Shown one piece after another: positions 22,531-34,195 of a DNA stretch of 64,000 bases. The position numbers were made by a program, and so were the translations under genes. The stretch is from positions 67,435,964 to 67,499,963 of the forward strand of contig NW_022098076.1 in the NCBI RefSeq assembly GCF_002288925.2. Direction: 5' to 3'. The notes below the pieces were generated by a model. It worked only from the letters and a program-made list of their open reading frames with translations, made no database searches and had not been told where the DNA came from. How positions within the stretch are numbered: the first letter of the stretch is position 1; every line of letters starts with the position of its first letter. The DNA comes from Delphinapterus leucas. Its lineage: Eukaryota; Chordata; Mammalia; Artiodactyla; Monodontidae.

Positions 22531-23335
22531 TAAATGTTGTCAATTATTATTGGCTACATGGCAGAGAGAGACATTGTCAAAGTAGCAGGACAGCCTTCCA
22601 ACGCTGTTGTCCTTTCAGCAGGTGCTTGATCCCTGGTCACTGATGCGGGAGTTACATTACACAGTGCCACCAAGTCAGCTGTCCATGTCTGGATGTGTAT
22701 TCCAGATGTTTAAAGAATTTCAATATTTTCCTGTCATAAAGCATCAGCAGAGACTCGTCTGAACAGTGCCAATTAAGTCTTATCTCTAAAATTATAATAA
22801 TGTGTATTATACCTCATGGGGAATTTTTTTGTTTGCTTCTGAGCTAATGGAGATATTAAAACTGATACGTCCAATGAGGAAGTGGGTAGAGAAGAGGCTG
22901 CTTCCCACCATGTCACCATGTTAAAAAGCTCCCTGTAGGGCAGCAGTTACAATGAATCCTCACTAGCCCAGGACAAGCTGAGACATAATGGTTTAAATGG
23001 TTCCAGCTTCTGTCATTAGGATCACCATTGGGTTGGCGCCTGTGTCTCTCCCTTTGATTTTTTTAGTATTTTCTTATTTTCTCGTACCACAAAATGTTCC
23101 ATACTCATATTTATTTTCCCTGCTCCTGTCTTGGAATTAACCACTTCTCCTAGGAGCCGTGGTTCCTTTTATTGGAGAAAGGTGCTTAGATATAAAGAAA
23201 AAACACGCTATTGTTTTCCCTACACCACACACAATACTCCAAATGCTCTGCACTCTGGTCTCCAAACGTGTGGAGGTTCCCCCCATCCTCCACATCAAGC
23301 AGTTCTGCAGCACTAACTGGGTGTCATATGATATA
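22531..23335. other. Intergenic, no gene seen
   Basis: No gene or family recognised. Confidence 0.5.
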
Positions 23336-24235
23336 ACTCAATTTTGACACTATCTACCCAGAGATAGCATCAGATCCCGTGGGTTAAGGGCTCAGTCTTA
23401 CAAGACTGCCTGCATCCTCTTCAGATGCCAATCGCATCCAGGTTATCAACTGTGCTTCTGACCTACTGGCTATAAATTGGAGGTTCCCACAACCTCCTCC
23501 CTGAATTTCGTTAATTTGCTAGACTGGCTCAGAGAACTCAGAGAAACAGTTTATTTACTAGATTACAGGTTTATTAGGAAAGGATATTTTTTAATAAAAG
23601 GACTTTTAAGAGGTTTTAGTTTTAATTTGTTTAAGGAGTATAAGTAGTGGTTTAAAGAAAAGACTTTTGCTAAAAATAGCTGGTGATAAGATCATGGCTA
23701 TTAAACTCGTTTCTTTCACAGGAAGTGGCTACTCTTTTGTTTCTGAAAATTTCTTAGGAAAGATTTAGTATTCTAAAGAGTCTAAAGTTATATATATGTC
23801 ATTTGTTGTCACTTAAAAATCTTGGGCAGAACAGCCAGATGGAAGAGCTGCATAGGGCAAGGTGTGGGGAAATGGGCTCAGAGCATCCATGCCCTTGCCT
23901 GGTGCATAACCCTCCCAGCACCTCCACATGTTCACCAACCTGGAAGCTCTCCAAACCTCGTCCTTTTGGGTGTTAAGTAGGCTTCATTACATAGACATGG
24001 TTGGTGAAATTACTGACCACCTCTCCCTTCCCCACAGGTGGCTGGTGGCAGTGGGGCTGGATGTTTCAAACTTCTAATTACAGGTTGGTCCCCCTGGCTA
24101 TCAGTCCCCATCATTATGGACTTTCCAAAAGTCAACAAAGTTCCCAGGACACAAAATGAGACAAACAGGAAAGCAATAGTTGTTCCTGGGAAGGAAAGAA
24201 TCAATAACCAATGGGTAGCCCCAAACCAAATTCAC
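23336..24235. repeat. Probable old LTR-type repeat, family unassigned
   Basis: Phrases 'aatttgctagactggctca', 'cagatggaagagctgcatag', 'cacctccacatgttcaccaa' and 'gtgttaagtaggcttcatta' belong to an old repeated LTR-like sequence in my recollection. About 23585-23815 looks like foreign or diverged filler. Orientation is not determined. Confidence 0.4.
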
Positions 24236-25046
24236 GACAGTCACAATTCAAAGAACTAATTCTTATAAATGGTTTCCTCCACTAATCTGAATTTGTAAAG
24301 AAAGGTCAAATTAAGCCTATGTAAACTCATATTTCCATCTGTGGTTCATTTGCACCAAATTGAACCCAACTGACTCCTACTTTCCAATAGTTATTCCTGG
24401 AAAGAATTTCTAGATTACTTTGGTAATTATAGTCATTTATTCTTATAAACCTCTTAGAGAAGAAAAATATGGACCTATAAAGAAAAACGTTTACAAAAGG
24501 GAAAATAAGGTTTTGTCCATACTTTACATCTGTGAATAATGGATAATACCTTACAGAAGAAGAGGATTTCTTGGGATCATCCAGGGACTTTGGAGGCATA
24601 AATGTTCACATCTACGTATTCAAGCCTCCCGTTGTAGCAGATATCTGTTATTCTTGTCAGCCCTACATCTCTTCTCTTTGAGAACTGCTCCTCCACAGGT
24701 AGAGCTAGTAATCCCAAGGTCCTGTCTCCCCAACACATGGTGGTCATGTGACCAAGCCTGGCCAATTAGAACATGCCACCCTCTAGGAAGCACTCATAGT
24801 TCAGGGCTGGCAACTCACCCCTGCAGGACTAACAGGAATCCTTTTAAGAGACTTGATCTAAATGTTCAGGGAGAGAGATGGGGATTTTGAACACTAGTGA
24901 TCTGGTAATCCTGGATTCCTGTGAACTATCTCATTGGAAAGCCTGTTTAAGGATGAAGCCCACACGAAGGAAAGGATATCATTGCTTGAACCCTTGAATA
25001 CATTTCGGCATGAAACAGCTGTGACTTCCTAGTTCTAATCCTGTTT
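24236..25046. other. Intergenic, no gene seen
   Basis: Nothing recognised. Confidence 0.5.
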
Positions 25047-25062
25047 CAGTTTAAACTCTTTT

Positions 25063-25262
25063 TTTTTTTTTGCGGTACGCAGGCCTCTCGCTGTTGTGAC
25101 CTCTCCTGCTGCAGAGCACAGGCTCCGGACGCGCAGGCTCAGCGGCCACGGCTCACGGGCCTAGCTGCTCTGCGGCATGTGGGATCTTCCCGGACCGGGG
25201 CACGAACCCGTGTTCCCTGCATCGGCAGGCGGACTCTCAACCACTGCGCCACCAGGGAAGCC
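25063..25262 (-). mobile_element. CHR-2-type SINE
   Basis: Reverse, nearly undecayed, with exact duplication cagtttaaactctttt at 25047-25062 and 25263-25278. Confidence 0.93.
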
Positions 25263-25278
25263 CAGTTTAAACTCTTTT

Positions 25279-25959
25279 GAGTTGACAATCTGTCACTTGC
25301 AACAGAAGGCATCTACTCCACCTCCCTAGAATTGGATAAATAAACTCCCATGAGTAAGAAGGGATGCTCAGAGTTAAGTTCAATTCCCACCTGCACAGAA
25401 ACACTCTATTATTCGGTGGATGCCTGAGCCCCTCAAGGAACAGGGTAGTCACTACCCTGTGCCTATTACATTGCCGCTATTTCTACCTACTTTAAAGTCT
25501 TTTTTGTGAGACTGATAGCAGTCTCCCCATAAATTATACCCATTGGTGTTGCTTCTGTACTGGACTCAGAAAATTAGTCTGGGCTCTTTTTCATATGGGA
25601 TCCTTTTAAATATCTGAAAATACTTTTTCTCTACAGTTTCAGTAGTCCCAGTCTCTTTACTCTTAGGAGATGGTTTTTAAACTCTTCACAATTCTGGTAT
25701 CCTCTTTAGAAAATGTGATGTTAGTAATGATACCTTTACAATGTATTGCCTAGAAATGAGAAATTTATTTGACTAGTTTGGAGAACAGTAGATCTATTAT
25801 TTCCTGTATTCTAGGTACTATAGCTCCCTTACATACTCTTATAATTACATTATTTTTAGCCAAGCTTTGGGCTTCTTGATAATTTTTTAAAGTCCACAAC
25901 AAGTACAAAATACAATACTTAGGACAATAAAAAGATAAATAAAATGTAACAACAATAGT
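25279..25959. other. Intergenic, no gene seen
   Basis: AT-rich; nothing recognised. Confidence 0.5.
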
Positions 25960-26150
25960 TAACATTTAATGAGTTACTATATGTCAGGCATTTTATAGCA
26001 TTATGTTATTATTTACATCTTACAAACGCCCCATGATGTGGCTTCTATGATTAGCCCCATTACAGTTGAGAGGTTAAGTGCTTGCCTGATGTCTCACAAC
26101 TAGTGGATGGTAATGTTAGTATCTAAGTCTGATTCCCAAAATTAGCTCTA
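25960..26150 (+). mobile_element. MIR/L2-class ancient repeat
   Basis: 'gagttactatatgtcaggca', 'gccccattacagttgagag' and 'ctcacaactagtggatgg' follow the order of an ancient mammalian-wide repeat. Confidence 0.6.
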
Positions 26151-26416
26151 GAGAATTCAGGAGCAATGCTTCTAACAGAAAACCAGCTAGAGGGTTATGG
26201 TGAACTGTTAACTGTGAAAGCTGAAACATTTTAAAAGTTGTAATGATTATTAGTTAATTTAAATTTGTTGAGTTGAATTCTGGTGCTGCTGCCGCTTTTT
26301 TTTTTTTTAGTGCTGATGCTTCTTAAAGGCAAAATTGAGTACTGTGAATCCTTGAATGGAGGATTATAATGCAGGATGAAGGGGGAAAAGAAACATTTTA
26401 AATAAAGCCTGATTAA

Positions 26417-26572
26417 GGGACTTGCCTGGCGGTCCAGTGGTTAAGACTCTGCCCTTCCAGTGCAGGGGGTGCGGGTTCGATCCCTGGTTGGGGAACTAAT
26501 ATCCCACATGTCATGTGGTGCGACCAAAAAAATAAAAATAAATAAAAGGAAAGTTCTTTAAAAAAAAAAAAA
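26417..26572 (+). mobile_element. Short CHR-family SINE
   Basis: Forward: 'ggacttgcctggcggtccag' to a mixed AAATAAAA tail. The imperfect duplication cctgattaag / ccagattaag flanks it. Confidence 0.88.
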
Positions 26573-26582
26573 ACCAGATTAA

Positions 26583-28559
26583 GTAAGTATTAAAGAGGAA
26601 GAGTTTTCAAGAACAAAAGAGGTGCAAAAAGTGAGCTGTAGGACCTGGAAACCATGGTGAAGAATCTGGTGAGACTTAGTTTAGAATGGACTAGTCTGAT
26701 TTCAAGGAAAGAAAAGATGATGAGGTACAACAGGGTTTATCTTATTTTCCAAGCCAGGACCCTGAGAGGGTGAGGCAGGTGGCCACAAAGTCTGAGTCAG
26801 TGGGAACAGGGAAGTTTCCAAGTGGGAGTGTGGTAGACCCTGGTGGGTCTCTGGGATCTGGGCTGATTTGCAGCGGTCCCCTTTCATGTGGTACGTGTGG
26901 TGAAAGTTTTCTGGAACTCTTAACAAAGCCCAAAGGCTATGAGAACAGGAGCTATATTTATGCACTCTATCAACAGTTCCCAATTCCCACCTTTGAGACC
27001 AGCATAAGCTGGCAGTGGGATGATTCAGGCAGAAAGACAAACATCGTTTGGAGGATACTGCTCAAAGCAGCCTCAAGACGCCAGCTTGGGTGTTATTCTA
27101 AAGAGCCAAGGTCGTGGCTTTCAAATGCAAGGATGGGCAGAGGAGCTGCCCTACACGCTGTTCATCATCTCTGAATACACCTAGATTGATCTGAGACATT
27201 TTAAGACCAGTGGATTATGAACAACCATATATGTCTGTAGACACTGAGAGAGGGATAGAGACACAGGAAGTCAGCCAATGACATGTGGCATAGCTGTCCC
27301 TGTTTTCTAAAAGAGATGAATCAATATTCTGGTAAAAGAACTACTCATATACAATGGTAAGAAAAAATGTAAAGGATGTAAAAAAGAGTTGGTTGAGAAA
27401 TCATAAGTAAATAGGTGTTGAGCTTGAAGGTAAAAGTGAAGGAAGTATTTGAACAAGGGTATGGGATCTATCTTACCCATGAACTCAAAGTTTCATAAAT
27501 TAGAAATGGATCTGTCAGATGTTGGGAGATGGAGGAGAAGACATAAGCTCTGTGAAAAGGCACAAACAAATGCTGGATTCCCTTCTCCGAAGGGCCACAG
27601 CTGCTCCGGTGAACACAGACCAACCAACGTGACTTTCTTCACCTTCTCTTAGGAAATACCTATGCTGTGTCACAAAGCTCTCAAACACTGCTATTTGAGT
27701 ACAATTTACACTTACTTAATAAGCTCTTCGGCTAAGTTATAAGTTTATCTTGCCTACAGGGCATAACAGTATACTTAAAAGGTGCAAAATAATCTCTTAG
27801 TAATTGTGATGTTGCGACAAACTTTTAAACCATAACTGCCTTCCTTCTGGTGAGCACTGGGTGGTGCTCTCATCTAAGAGGAAGTAAATCTAGGCAGTTG
27901 TGCGCCAGGCCTCTGTCGCTCTGCCTACCACAGCTTCGAAGTCCTTAATCTCTCTCTCTTAGTAATTCTAAATGTGGGTGCATAGGCACCCTGGTATTTT
28001 TTGTTTGTTTGTTTATAACAGCTTTATTCATAATCACATTTATGTTCAAACTGAAGGAGATTTATAGATGTATACAGGGCATCCTGGTATTTTTAAGTAT
28101 TCATTACAATTTTCCAAATTTCCTTGAAGAATCTGTATGTAGTGCTTTTTAGTATAATGGGCAAAAAATTAAAAGTGATATAAAACAATTAGATTCCACT
28201 TCTCTAATTATATTGGCATTGTTCCTGCTGACTTCAATGTTTCTGGATGTATCTGGTCTGAAGAACTAGCTAAAAAGTCATTATGTTAAAAACAAAACCA
28301 AAAAACCTCTGTTTATTGTTTAACATTTTATTTTATTATTTTTTTAAATGAAAGATAAAACTTTCATTGTGTAAGTCACTGAACTGTTGGTGCTCTTTGT
28401 TACAGCATTTAGCTTTCCCTGACCCATACATTCTTCTTTGTCTTGTGCTCTTAAAGCTGGAGTGCACCCCAGGCTTCTCCACCTACACACACTCCCTTGG
28501 ACATCCTGTTCAGGCTTATAACTTTCAATACCATCTACCCACCAATGACTTACAAAAGT
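26583..28559. other. Intergenic, no gene seen
   Basis: Two overlapping open frames (134 codons plus, 112 codons minus) around 26700-27170 are mutual shadows without motifs. A (TTTG)n tract lies near 27997-28013. Confidence 0.5.
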
Positions 28560-28950
28560 AGATCTCCAGCCCAGCCTCTCTCCTGAACTCCAGGTTAGTA
28601 TAACCAGTTGCCTGGTTAACAATTCCACTTAGATGTTCACGGACACCTCAAACTCATCTTGTCCAAAATGGGACCTCCTGGTTTTCCTCCACAAACCTGC
28701 TCCTCAGCAGTTCTCCCTGTTTGGGTTGACTGCAACTCCTTCCTTCCAGTTGCTCAGACCAAACCTCTCTCTCACCTCCACATTGAATCCAGCAAGAGTT
28801 TTTGTTGGCCCCGCCTTCAGAATATGTTCAGAATCTCACCACTTTTCACCTCCATAAATGCCACAACCTGTCCTGAGACACCATTCTCTCACCGCTAGTA
28901 TCTCTCTGTTTTCTTCCTCTCCCCTTCCTCTTTCTTTTTATTTTCAAGTT
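28560..28950 (+). mobile_element. L2 LINE fragment
   Basis: 'aactcatcttgtccaaaatg', 'acaaacctgctcctcagcag', 'tccttccagttgctcagacc' and 'cacattgaatccagcaagag' are successive L2 ORF2 3' landmarks, sense orientation. Confidence 0.75.
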
Positions 28951-29198
28951 TCTTCAAATAACCTTAGCAATTAATCCTAACAGAAGCAACACATATGCCC
29001 AAACAATGTATTCAATATACTAGTTTTGTTCTTAGAGAAAAAAGTTGTTTTTTAACGAGAGCTGGAAGGGCCGAGGAGAAAGTAACTAAGTTAAGAAGTT
29101 ATTGGAATAGTTTTGATGAAAGGTAATGTGAGAAGGAGTGGCAGTGAAAATGTAAAGGTTTTAAATAGCTTGTGTTGATTATTACACAACCACCTTTT

Positions 29199-29522
29199 CT
29201 TTTTTAAAAAAAATTTATTTATTTTTGGCTGCGTTGGGTCTTCGTTGCTTGTGTGTGGACTTTCTCTAGTTGCGGTGAGTGGAGGCTACCCTTTGTTGTG
29301 CGGTGCGGGCTTCTCATTGCGGTGGCTTCTCTTATTGCGGAGCATGGGCTCTAGGCATGTGGGCTTCAGTAGTTGTAGCACACGGGCTCAGTAGTTGTGG
29401 CTCATGGGCTCTAGAGCGCAGGCTCAGTAGTTGTGGCGCATGGGCTTAGTTGCTCTGCGGCATGTGGGATCTTCTCTGACCAGGGCTCAAACACGTGCTC
29501 CCTGTGCCACCAGGGAAGCCCC
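29199..29522 (-). mobile_element. CHR-1-type SINE
   Basis: Reverse long copy, duplication tacacaaccacctttt / tacacaatcacatttt (29183-29198, 29523-29538), two mismatches. A deletion near the head removes part of the usual 'gattcttaaccact' block. Confidence 0.88.
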
Positions 29523-29538
29523 TACACAATCACATTTT

Positions 29539-31108
29539 CCAGTTCACAGGTCTGAGTAGGCAGCTAGCTTCGGCCTCTTGGAGGAGAATGGGGTCACGTT
29601 GCTTGTGGAGGAAGAAGCAGTGTTAGTGTTCTGTACTAATGCTTCTCCTTTACTGGTTTTTGCTTATGTGGATTTGAAATAATTTTGCTTGTTCCATTGC
29701 TCTCCTTTTATTTTTTAAAATGCTTTTGACTTTAGAGCTCAGGTTCTAGATGCTGGTTCTGAGCCTACTGACAATATCACTTCTGTCTCAGCCAAGGTCT
29801 GATGACTAATGCTGTTTCCCTCCCAGGTCTGGCCTTAACTATCAGACCACCTTCTCTCTTACTTCTCTGGGCTCTTCATATTTTGGTCAACTCAAATTAC
29901 TCATTGTTTCCCTCGTATGTGCCATGCTTTCTTCCCTGTGGGACAAGATTAGTTTATGGTGTTTCCACAACATTTATATGCATTTCTCCCAAATCCATAG
30001 AACTTAATAATAATAATGATGCTGCTGATGATAATAATTGTAGACGGTTGGTGAGCACTTACCATGTGCCAGGCACTGTACTTGGTGTTTACAGGCTTTA
30101 TATCATTTTAACCTCACACCATGCAAGGGAGGGACTTTTACTATCCCTATTATACTGACGAGGTACACTCTGCCCAGATCCTTTCAGGCCTTCTTTGCAG
30201 CTCTGAGTGCCCAGCTTCGGCAGGCTTTGCTGCTAACGCTTGCCCTGCAACCTTCTGATGACTGCCCCTTACCAGCCAGTGAGGAGAGTCCAAAGGCTCT
30301 GGGAGTTTTGTGTCTCCCTTGCCCTGTGTTCAATGGCAAAGGGGACTGTTGTCAGATAACCAGCCCCCAGATCCTTTGTCTCCAGGCGGGAGAAACTTGG
30401 AGGTATGATCCATGCTCTGAGGCTCTCCAAGGGATCTGGCTAAGTTGGCATTTTCTTCCCCATCTTGCTTCTTCAACTCCCTCACCTTTCCTTGTGGGAG
30501 CACTTCTCCATAAGTCACTTTTCCTGAATCCTTGGTTCATGATCTGTGTCTGGGGGAACCCGATCTGAGACTCTTGCCTGGCTCATACAAGATATAGTTG
30601 AGATTCGAACTAATGCAGTCTAACTGCAGTCATATTTTAGAGTTCTAATCCCTTTGTTATATTGCCTGTCATGTCGGTATGATCATCTGTTTCAATCTCT
30701 TTTTCCTAGCATTCTGTTAGAAATTTTACCAGAAGAATTTTGGAGCCGGGTCTTTGATACTTGATTATAAGCCGCGTCTTTGATAATTCTCAGTGTGGTG
30801 GTGGGAATTCAAAGTCCTTCTTAGGGATGGATGAAGTTGCAGTAGGAGCATCTCAGATACTCTGACAAGTATCTTGGGCTTCTTCCTCCTCAATGCTCCC
30901 GCAGTCGTGTAGACATACATGCAACAACCATGCTCCTGGGATAATTAGTTTAAAAATTCTGTTGGATATTCTGCTCCCTCACTAGACTGTAAGCTCTTGG
31001 AGACAAGGACCCACTTCTGCTCATTGTTTCCTGGTACAGAGCCCAGTGTCTAAAAATGGAGGTGTTCAGTCTTTTCGGATGTAATTCTGTAGTACAGGAA
31101 ACTAGATT
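29539..31108. other. Intergenic with small ancient repeats
   Basis: About 30040-30160 ('tgtgccaggcactgtactt') is MIR/L2-class. About 30960-31060 ('tagactgtaagctcttggag') is an L2 3' terminus. The stretch 30190-30590 with a 113-codon frame ends 'tgggggaacccgatctgaga', which looks repeat-like but is unassigned. Confidence 0.5.
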
Positions 31109-31111
31109 TAG

Positions 31112-31235
31112 AACTGCAGTTCTTAAATTTCATTTGCATATGAATCACCTGTGGGGTGGGGTTTAGGATTCTGTCTTTTAACTGGTGTCGCAGGTGATCC
31201 TCAACCCATTACTGATACTTTGAAAACACTAATGT
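31112..31235. mobile_element. MER5-like hAT MITE
   Basis: 'gaactgcagttcttaaattt' and 'gaatcacctgtggggt' through 'ctgatactttgaaaacac' match the MER5A/B pattern of a small Charlie-type (hAT) element; a similar copy is at 62630-62802. Confidence 0.6.
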
Positions 31236-31259
31236 ACAAGGTCCAGATACTCAGTAATA

Positions 31260-31520
31260 ACTAAGGAACACTTATGTTGTAAGTTCTTATTATATATCAG
31301 TTGCTTTGTGCCTGCCATCGTTGTAAGAGAATTATGGCTATTAACTTAATTAAGCCACATTTAACTTCTATGAAGAGAAAAGTATTATTACCCCCTTTTT
31401 TACAAATTAGAAAACTGAGACACAAAAGTGTTAAAAGTGCTAACTTGCTCCATTGCCTATAGCTAGTAAGTGGATGTGGACCCAGGCATTCCGGCTCCAG
31501 AGCCTGTCCTCTTAACTGCT
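31260..31520. mobile_element. MIR/L2-class ancient repeat
   Basis: 'ttacaaattagaaaactgag', 'tatagctagtaagtggatg' and 'ccaggcattccggctccag' are the conserved blocks of an ancient mammalian repeat, ending just before the CRYGE-like polyadenylation site. Confidence 0.6.
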
Positions 31521-31657
31521 TCCCCACACCACCCTTTCCGCTGATACATGTAAGAAAATCCACGTTATCCCCAGCTTTATTTTTGCTGAGCCTTTCTTTC
31601 AAAGGAATCTGAAAGGAAAAGAAAGCTACATAACTGCAGGAGACACACAGGAAATAT

Positions 31658-31663
31658 TTTATT
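31658..31663 (-). terminator. CRYGE-like polyadenylation signal
   Basis: AATAAA on the minus strand, 38 bases past the stop codon. The same spacing class is seen for the other two gamma-crystallins here (32 and 37 bases). Confidence 0.85.
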
Positions 31664-31700
31664 AGCTTCCAGATGGAGAAAACAGTAGAGTAAAAATATT

Positions 31701-34090
31701 TCAGTAGAAATCCACGGCCCTCCTCAGGGAGCCCACTCTGGCATCCAGGGCCCCCCAGTCGTGGTAGCTCCTGTAGTCCCCCGGCCTCACTAGGTACTGC
31801 CGCCCGCAGTAGTTGGGCATCTCATAGAGGACCCACCAGCCCTCCAGCACGTGAAGGGAGCGGATCTCATTGAAGTGGAAGCGGTCGCGGAGCGAGGAGC
31901 AGTCTTCCGTGAGCTCCGCCATCTGGCCTCGGTAGTCCTCTCGCTCGTACATCCTCAGCCGGTGGGAGCTGGTCTGGGTTCAGCAATCAGCAGATGGGAA
32001 GGGTCAGAAAACCTAGGCTTTAGCAACCAATCACTCACACTGCTGGGGGAATGGGCATTTTTTAAATCTTTTCTATATCAAAGATGACAAATTAAAAAGA
32101 CAACCAACACCAGGGCCACTGGGTATAGTTGGGTAGATTGCACACTGCAAAACTGAAGAGGGTGCCATTCACACAGATCAAGATATTCATGGTGCTCCAT
32201 AGTTTTCTAGGGCCACAACCTACATGAATCATATTTAGTACCTACTTAGTACCATTCTTAAGTGACAGTTTTTATATATAATTTTTGCTCTCTCCTTTAT
32301 AGACTTAAACGGTGGTCTGGAGCTCTCCTTGGAGGATATAAAAATAATTAGATATTAAAATAAAAAGACAAATATATCCCTGGCAAAAGGCATTATTTTC
32401 AATCTCGATAGCATTAGAAGAGGCTGGGAAGAGAGGAAGTCGAATTGCTTTCCCCAAAGTGAAGCACAGGTGGTGGCAGTCCAGCCCAGGCAACTCCTTA
32501 ATCCCTTCCTTTCTGCTTTGAGTCCTGCTATTCTAAAATCCTGAGAAGCAAGAGCCATCGTAACGATTAGGTTTCAGTTCTCACCTCTAATATATGGTCT
32601 GGCAAAACACTTTTAGGTAATTAATAAAAATAGAAGCTCAAGATCATGAAGGAGGCCTGTCTAGATCAATAGATTATAAAACCTTTAGAAAAATGTAAGG
32701 GCAGGCTGTCAGTCCTGGGCAAATCCTGTCTGTCTCTTCCTGAGCACTTGTTCTTTTATCTGCTTATTCCTTCGCAGCAGGTACCCACTCAATTCCTTCT
32801 TCTTTCTTCCACCATTGAATCCTCGTTAGGAAAGGTTCTCATAAGCAATTCATTCTGAGGTATAAAAAACTGCTAATAAGGTATCTTCCATGGTTTGCAA
32901 AAGACTCACGTGTGCGTTATCTAATTTGATCTTCACAACAGCCTGACACACGTGGAGCAACCATTCTAAGTCTCTTCTTCTTTTAAGAGAAACTAATGAC
33001 TAGAGCTTTCAGGCTGTAATCAAAGAGGGCTGGAAAGTAAAAGCCCAGATTTCCAGGCTCCTAATGCCAGTCTGGGTCCTATCAAGGCTTTCAACCCTCT
33101 GAGGGGATTTCAAATTTCCCGAGTGGTACATTTTCCACAGGACTCTGTCATAGGCAAATTAAAGTCTCCCTAACTGTGGAATTCCAGGCTGCTCGGGCTT
33201 TACTTGGGTAGCAGTGGGCTTTGCAGGTGCTACTAGAATCACATTGTTGGTTATTTGTTTTGCCTAATCAAAAAGCAGAACTTGAGGGACCCTTGATATT
33301 CATAATGGTTAATATTTGGAGGAGGGGGTAGTTTGCCATGTGCTGGGCAATCTCCTTTTGACCTCATCACAGTTCGATGAACCAACTGCCCTTATTAACC
33401 CCGCTTTACAGATGAGGAAGGAGAGAAGTAGCCCAGTAACTAGCCTAAGGGCACCTGGGTGTGAGGAGTTCACCTGTTGCTTATTCCTCAGCGGTGGCAC
33501 AGACGCTCTAAACTAATGCCGTGCACCACTTTTGCCCAGTAGAGGTGAGCTTAATTTTAGCAAAGGAGAATACAATTTCAATTAAGAGCATTGCATCACT
33601 CAATTTTTCGGTGGAAAGAAACCTTAAAGACATTAATAAAGGGAAAGAGAACCCGGTTAGAGCCAGCAAAAGAAGGCCACCGTCCTGCAGCCTGACCACT
33701 GTGTCTGGAGCACTGGTGTGACCCGAGGGCACAGCAGGCCCAGGGGAACCGGACTCACGTGGGGGATGAGGCGGCAGGAGCGGACGGAGTCATTGAGGCC
33801 CATCCACTGCTGGTAGTCGGGGTAGTCGCCGCGCCGCAGGAAGTACTGTTGGCCCTGGTAGTTGGGCTGCTCATAGAGCATCCAGCATCCGCTGTCCACC
33901 CGGATGGAGTTGCAGCGGCCGAAGCAGGGCTGCAGGTTGGCGTGGTCGCTGCTGCACTCGTAGTGGCGGCCCTGGAAGCCCCGGTCCTCGTAGAAGGTGA
34001 TCTGCAGGGAAGGAAAGGACAGGGCTCAGAGGCCTGGGCTCCAGCCTGGCTGCGGGCCCCTCCCGCCGGCGCGGGGCTCACCTTCCCCAT
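31701..34090 (-). CDS. CRYGE: Gamma-crystallin, E/F type (intact)
   Basis: Structural lens-fibre crystallin; monomeric two-domain beta protein without enzymatic role. Exons: 34090-34082 (Met-Gly-Lys), 34001-33759 and 31973-31701; introns 80 bp and 1785 bp. Donors are GTGAGC and GTGAGT, acceptors CTGCAG and CCCAG. Total 174 codons, ending TGA, with no stop or frameshift. Exon 2 (residues 4-84) holds Greek keys 1-2 and exon 3 (85-174) keys 3-4. Core tryptophans are W43, W69, W131 and W157, plus an extra W130 (EGWW). Assignment to E/F rests on EGWWVLYEM and the C-terminal [10 protein letters not shown], which I associate with rodent gamma-E/F, and on its position downstream of CRYGD. E versus F cannot be separated. 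The human E and F copies are pseudogenes, so an open frame is notable. Exon 2 is nearly CRYGD-like (see findings). Confidence 0.85.
33300..33500 (+). mobile_element. MIR/L2-class repeat in CRYGE-like intron 2
   Basis: 'tttgccatgtgctgggcaat', 'ccccgctttacagatgagga' and 'cagtaactagcctaagggc' mark an ancient repeat within the long intron. The rest of the intron (31974-33758) shows nothing recognisable. Confidence 0.55.
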
Positions 34091-34195
34091 GGCTGCTGGA
34101 TGCGGGGATGCGAGTTCAGTGCGGTGGGGCGGGCGCGCGGGTCTATATAGCAGGAGGGCTGCTGCGTTGGCAGGAACGACACAAAAGGGGCCCCC
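34091..34195 (-). promoter_or_regulatory. CRYGE-like lens promoter and 5' UTR
   Basis: TATATA box at 34144-34149, 54 bases before the ATG. Further upstream are gctgctgcgttggc (34159-34172; Maf half-site region) and CCTTTTGT on the minus strand (34181-34188; Sox-type site). These elements drive lens-fibre expression of gamma-crystallins in published mouse work on Maf and Sox2. The predicted start is about 34115-34120, inferred from TATA spacing. Confidence 0.8.

Noticed and set aside
1..31650. Additional crystallin exon or pseudogene (CRYGF) downstream of the CRYGE-like gene
   Set aside because: No Greek-key motif such as [15 protein letters not shown] or QQWMG was seen on either strand in this interval; heavily decayed remnants cannot be excluded by eye.
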